DNA of 7,569 nucleotides from Streptomyces griseus (lineage in GTDB: Bacteria; Bacteroidota; Bacteroidia; Chitinophagales; Chitinophagaceae), in assembly GCA_943323705.2 (NCBI GenBank), contig CALPIT020000123.1, forward strand, positions 1 through 7,569, written 5' to 3'. Below are positions 6,350 to 7,569 of this stretch, in pieces. Within the stretch, counting starts at the first letter, position 1, and each line of letters opens with the position of its first letter. A program made the translations under genes and the position numbers. The notes below the pieces were generated by a model, which saw only the letters and a program-made list of their open reading frames with translations, was not told where the DNA came from and made no database searches.

Positions 6350-6985
6350 ATGACAGATGCCATCATCTCAGGTTTGATTTTAGGATTGGCATTGGTGTTT
6401 TCTGTCGGACCTGTTGTATTTACCATTATTAAATTAAGAATCAATTACGGCATTTCTAGTGCATTTTATTTCATTAGTGGAGTTTGGTTGAGTGATATTA
6501 TTTGGGTTATTACTGCAAATATTTTTGGAGGATTTCTTGGAGAGATGATTGTATATAAAAAAGAAATCGGCATTTGTGGCGGCATATTTTTGATGGGCTT
6601 GGGTTTGTTTTATTTGTTCTTTAAAAAATATCATACTAAAGAGGAAATGGACAATGGTGTAAAAATTGCCGGCACCACGCATGCGAAATTATTCATCACC
6701 GGTTTTTTAATTAACACGCTCAATCCTGCAGTTATCGCGCTTTGGATTGCAGCTTCTACAAAAGCCATTTCTAATTCATTTGATGAAAGAATTGTGATTT
6801 TTGCCATTTGCCTTGCATTGAATATGGGTGCAGATATCGCAAAAATAAATCTGGCAGGGAAATTAAGAAACAAGCTCACCAATAAAAATATTGGCATCAT
6901 CAATAAAATATCAGGCCTACTTTTCATCGCTTTCGGTTTAGCGTTACTGTTAGGCGCTGTATATCATTCAGCTCAAAACAATTAA
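6350..6985 (+). CDS. LysE/RhtB-family amino-acid exporter
   Basis: This 211-aa inner-membrane protein has the layout of the LysE superfamily, whose members export amino acids and small related metabolites using the proton gradient. The first helix ends with the family motif FSVGPVVFTIIK (about 17-28). GVWLSDIIW (about 44-52) carries the typical helix-2 Asp. The central ITGFLINTLNPAVIALW (about 111-127) matches the GFL-N-NP signature. About six hydrophobic segments can be read: 4-27, 35-60, 69-90, 109-130, 140-160 and 183-206, which is standard for the family at normal length. The substrate cannot be told from sequence. It starts 20 bp after the GH3 gene and its stop lies 3 bp before the next start, so co-transcription is likely. 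Confidence 0.88.
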   Translation: MTDAIISGLILGLALVFSVGPVVFTIIKLRINYGISSAFYFISGVWLSDIIWVITANIFGGFLGEMIVYKKEIGICGGIFLMGLGLFYLFFKKYHTKEEMDNGVKIAGTTHAKLFITGFLINTLNPAVIALWIAASTKAISNSFDERIVIFAICLALNMGADIAKINLAGKLRNKLTNKNIGIINKISGLLFIAFGLALLLGAVYHSAQNN

Positions 6986-6988
6986 TTT

Positions 6989-7534
6989 TTGAAAACTATT
7001 TTTTTTCACTTCTTGATTTTGTTTTCTTACATAGCTGTAGCACAGTCTTCAGATTTCTTACTTCTTAAAAAAAATAATAAGACAATCAAATCTTTTTACT
7101 CTGGAGTCAACATTGAATTGGTAACAAAGTCCGGGGTTTATAAAAATGGCACCATAAATAAAATTCAAAATGATTCTATTTTTTTACAAGAGTTTTTAAT
7201 AAATAGAAGCATGACAAGCATGGGATTTTATGTTATAGATACTTTGGGCAGCTTTCATTATAATTATCATTATAAAGACATTCTAAGCATTATCAAAAAA
7301 TCTAAAGAGAATTTTGATTGGAACGCCAGTGGAGCTGCATTGCTTGGTGGCGGCATGTTACTGACAGTAGCAAGCGGTATCGTGTATCTTGTAGACAGGG
7401 ATAAATTCAGTCCACAACTTTTAATTGCAGGTTCCGGACTTGGAGTTATTGGTTACTTTTTGAGTAAAATAAAACCTAAAAATGTTGTGATTGGTAAAAG
7501 AAATTACAAATTGGAATATATCAAAATGCAATAA
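6989..7534 (+). CDS. Conserved-looking secreted/membrane protein of unknown function
   Basis: I do not assign a function to this 181-aa protein. The N-terminus (KTIFF, then HFLILFSYIAVAQ) is a convincing signal peptide with cleavage after about residue 18. The middle (about 25-105) looks beta-rich, with a VYKNGTINKIQNDSIFLQ strand-turn-strand pattern followed by a Tyr/His-rich FHYNYHYKD stretch (about 88-96). After NFDW come two hydrophobic segments: a glycine-rich one, SGAALLGGGMLLTVASGIVY (about 114-133), and LLIAGSGLGVIGYFL (about 144-158). It then ends in a basic tail. Similar layouts occur among uncharacterised Bacteroidota proteins, by recollection only. The start is TTG, 3 bp after the LysE stop and in the same frame. 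No ATG gives a signal peptide, so TTG is preferred. Position suggests co-expression with the GH3 and LysE genes. Confidence 0.8.
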   Translation: MKTIFFHFLILFSYIAVAQSSDFLLLKKNNKTIKSFYSGVNIELVTKSGVYKNGTINKIQNDSIFLQEFLINRSMTSMGFYVIDTLGSFHYNYHYKDILSIIKKSKENFDWNASGAALLGGGMLLTVASGIVYLVDRDKFSPQLLIAGSGLGVIGYFLSKIKPKNVVIGKRNYKLEYIKMQ

Positions 7535-7569
7535 TCTCAGGTTGATAAATATCCTTATTAAACGAAAAA

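Noticed and set aside
6434..6927. Minus-strand frames opposite the LysE gene
   Set aside because: They are antisense to a protein with clear LysE motifs and helices. Their hydrophobicity mirrors the opposite strand.

Overview
The window looks like chromosomal DNA from a member of the Bacteroidota, most likely near the Chitinophagaceae. The evidence is AT-rich sequence, absence of clear Shine-Dalgarno sites, upstream boxes of the form TAnnTTTG (the Bacteroidota -7 element), an S46 dipeptidyl-peptidase (a family typical of this phylum), and intergenic octamer-period repeats. The taxonomic call is inference. No tRNA, rRNA, CRISPR array, transposase or phage gene was seen.

Left half (1-2457), minus strand. 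A deoxyhypusine-synthase-like gene (803-1777) lies upstream of an adenosine deaminase gene (1-721) that runs off the left edge. The 81-bp gap between them is almost entirely an 8-bp-period tandem repeat. Upstream of the synthase, about 680 bp (1778-2457) holds no convincing gene. It contains two copies of a 71-bp interspersed repeat, several hairpins, and a perfect 25-bp-stem terminator.

Middle (2458-4617), minus strand. One gene encodes a secreted S46 serine dipeptidyl-peptidase. A glycine at its specificity position points to the DPP7 (broad or hydrophobic P1) type rather than the acidic-specific DPP11 type. Its 3' end is served by the terminator at 2358-2412.

Right half (4794-7534), plus strand, divergent from the peptidase. 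A compact three-gene set encodes a GH3-family acyl-acid/amino-acid ligase-like enzyme, a LysE-family amino-acid exporter 20 bp later, and a small secreted or membrane protein of unknown function that starts (TTG) 3 bp after the exporter stop. The tight spacing suggests one transcript. A reasonable but untested reading is that an amino-acid conjugation enzyme and an exporter are made together, next to a periplasmic peptidase that releases dipeptides.

The genes are recognisable families. The least explained content is the intergenic repeat DNA, the real reaction of the deoxyhypusine-synthase homologue, and the substrate of the GH3/LysE pair. I do not see a clearly new defence or mobile system.
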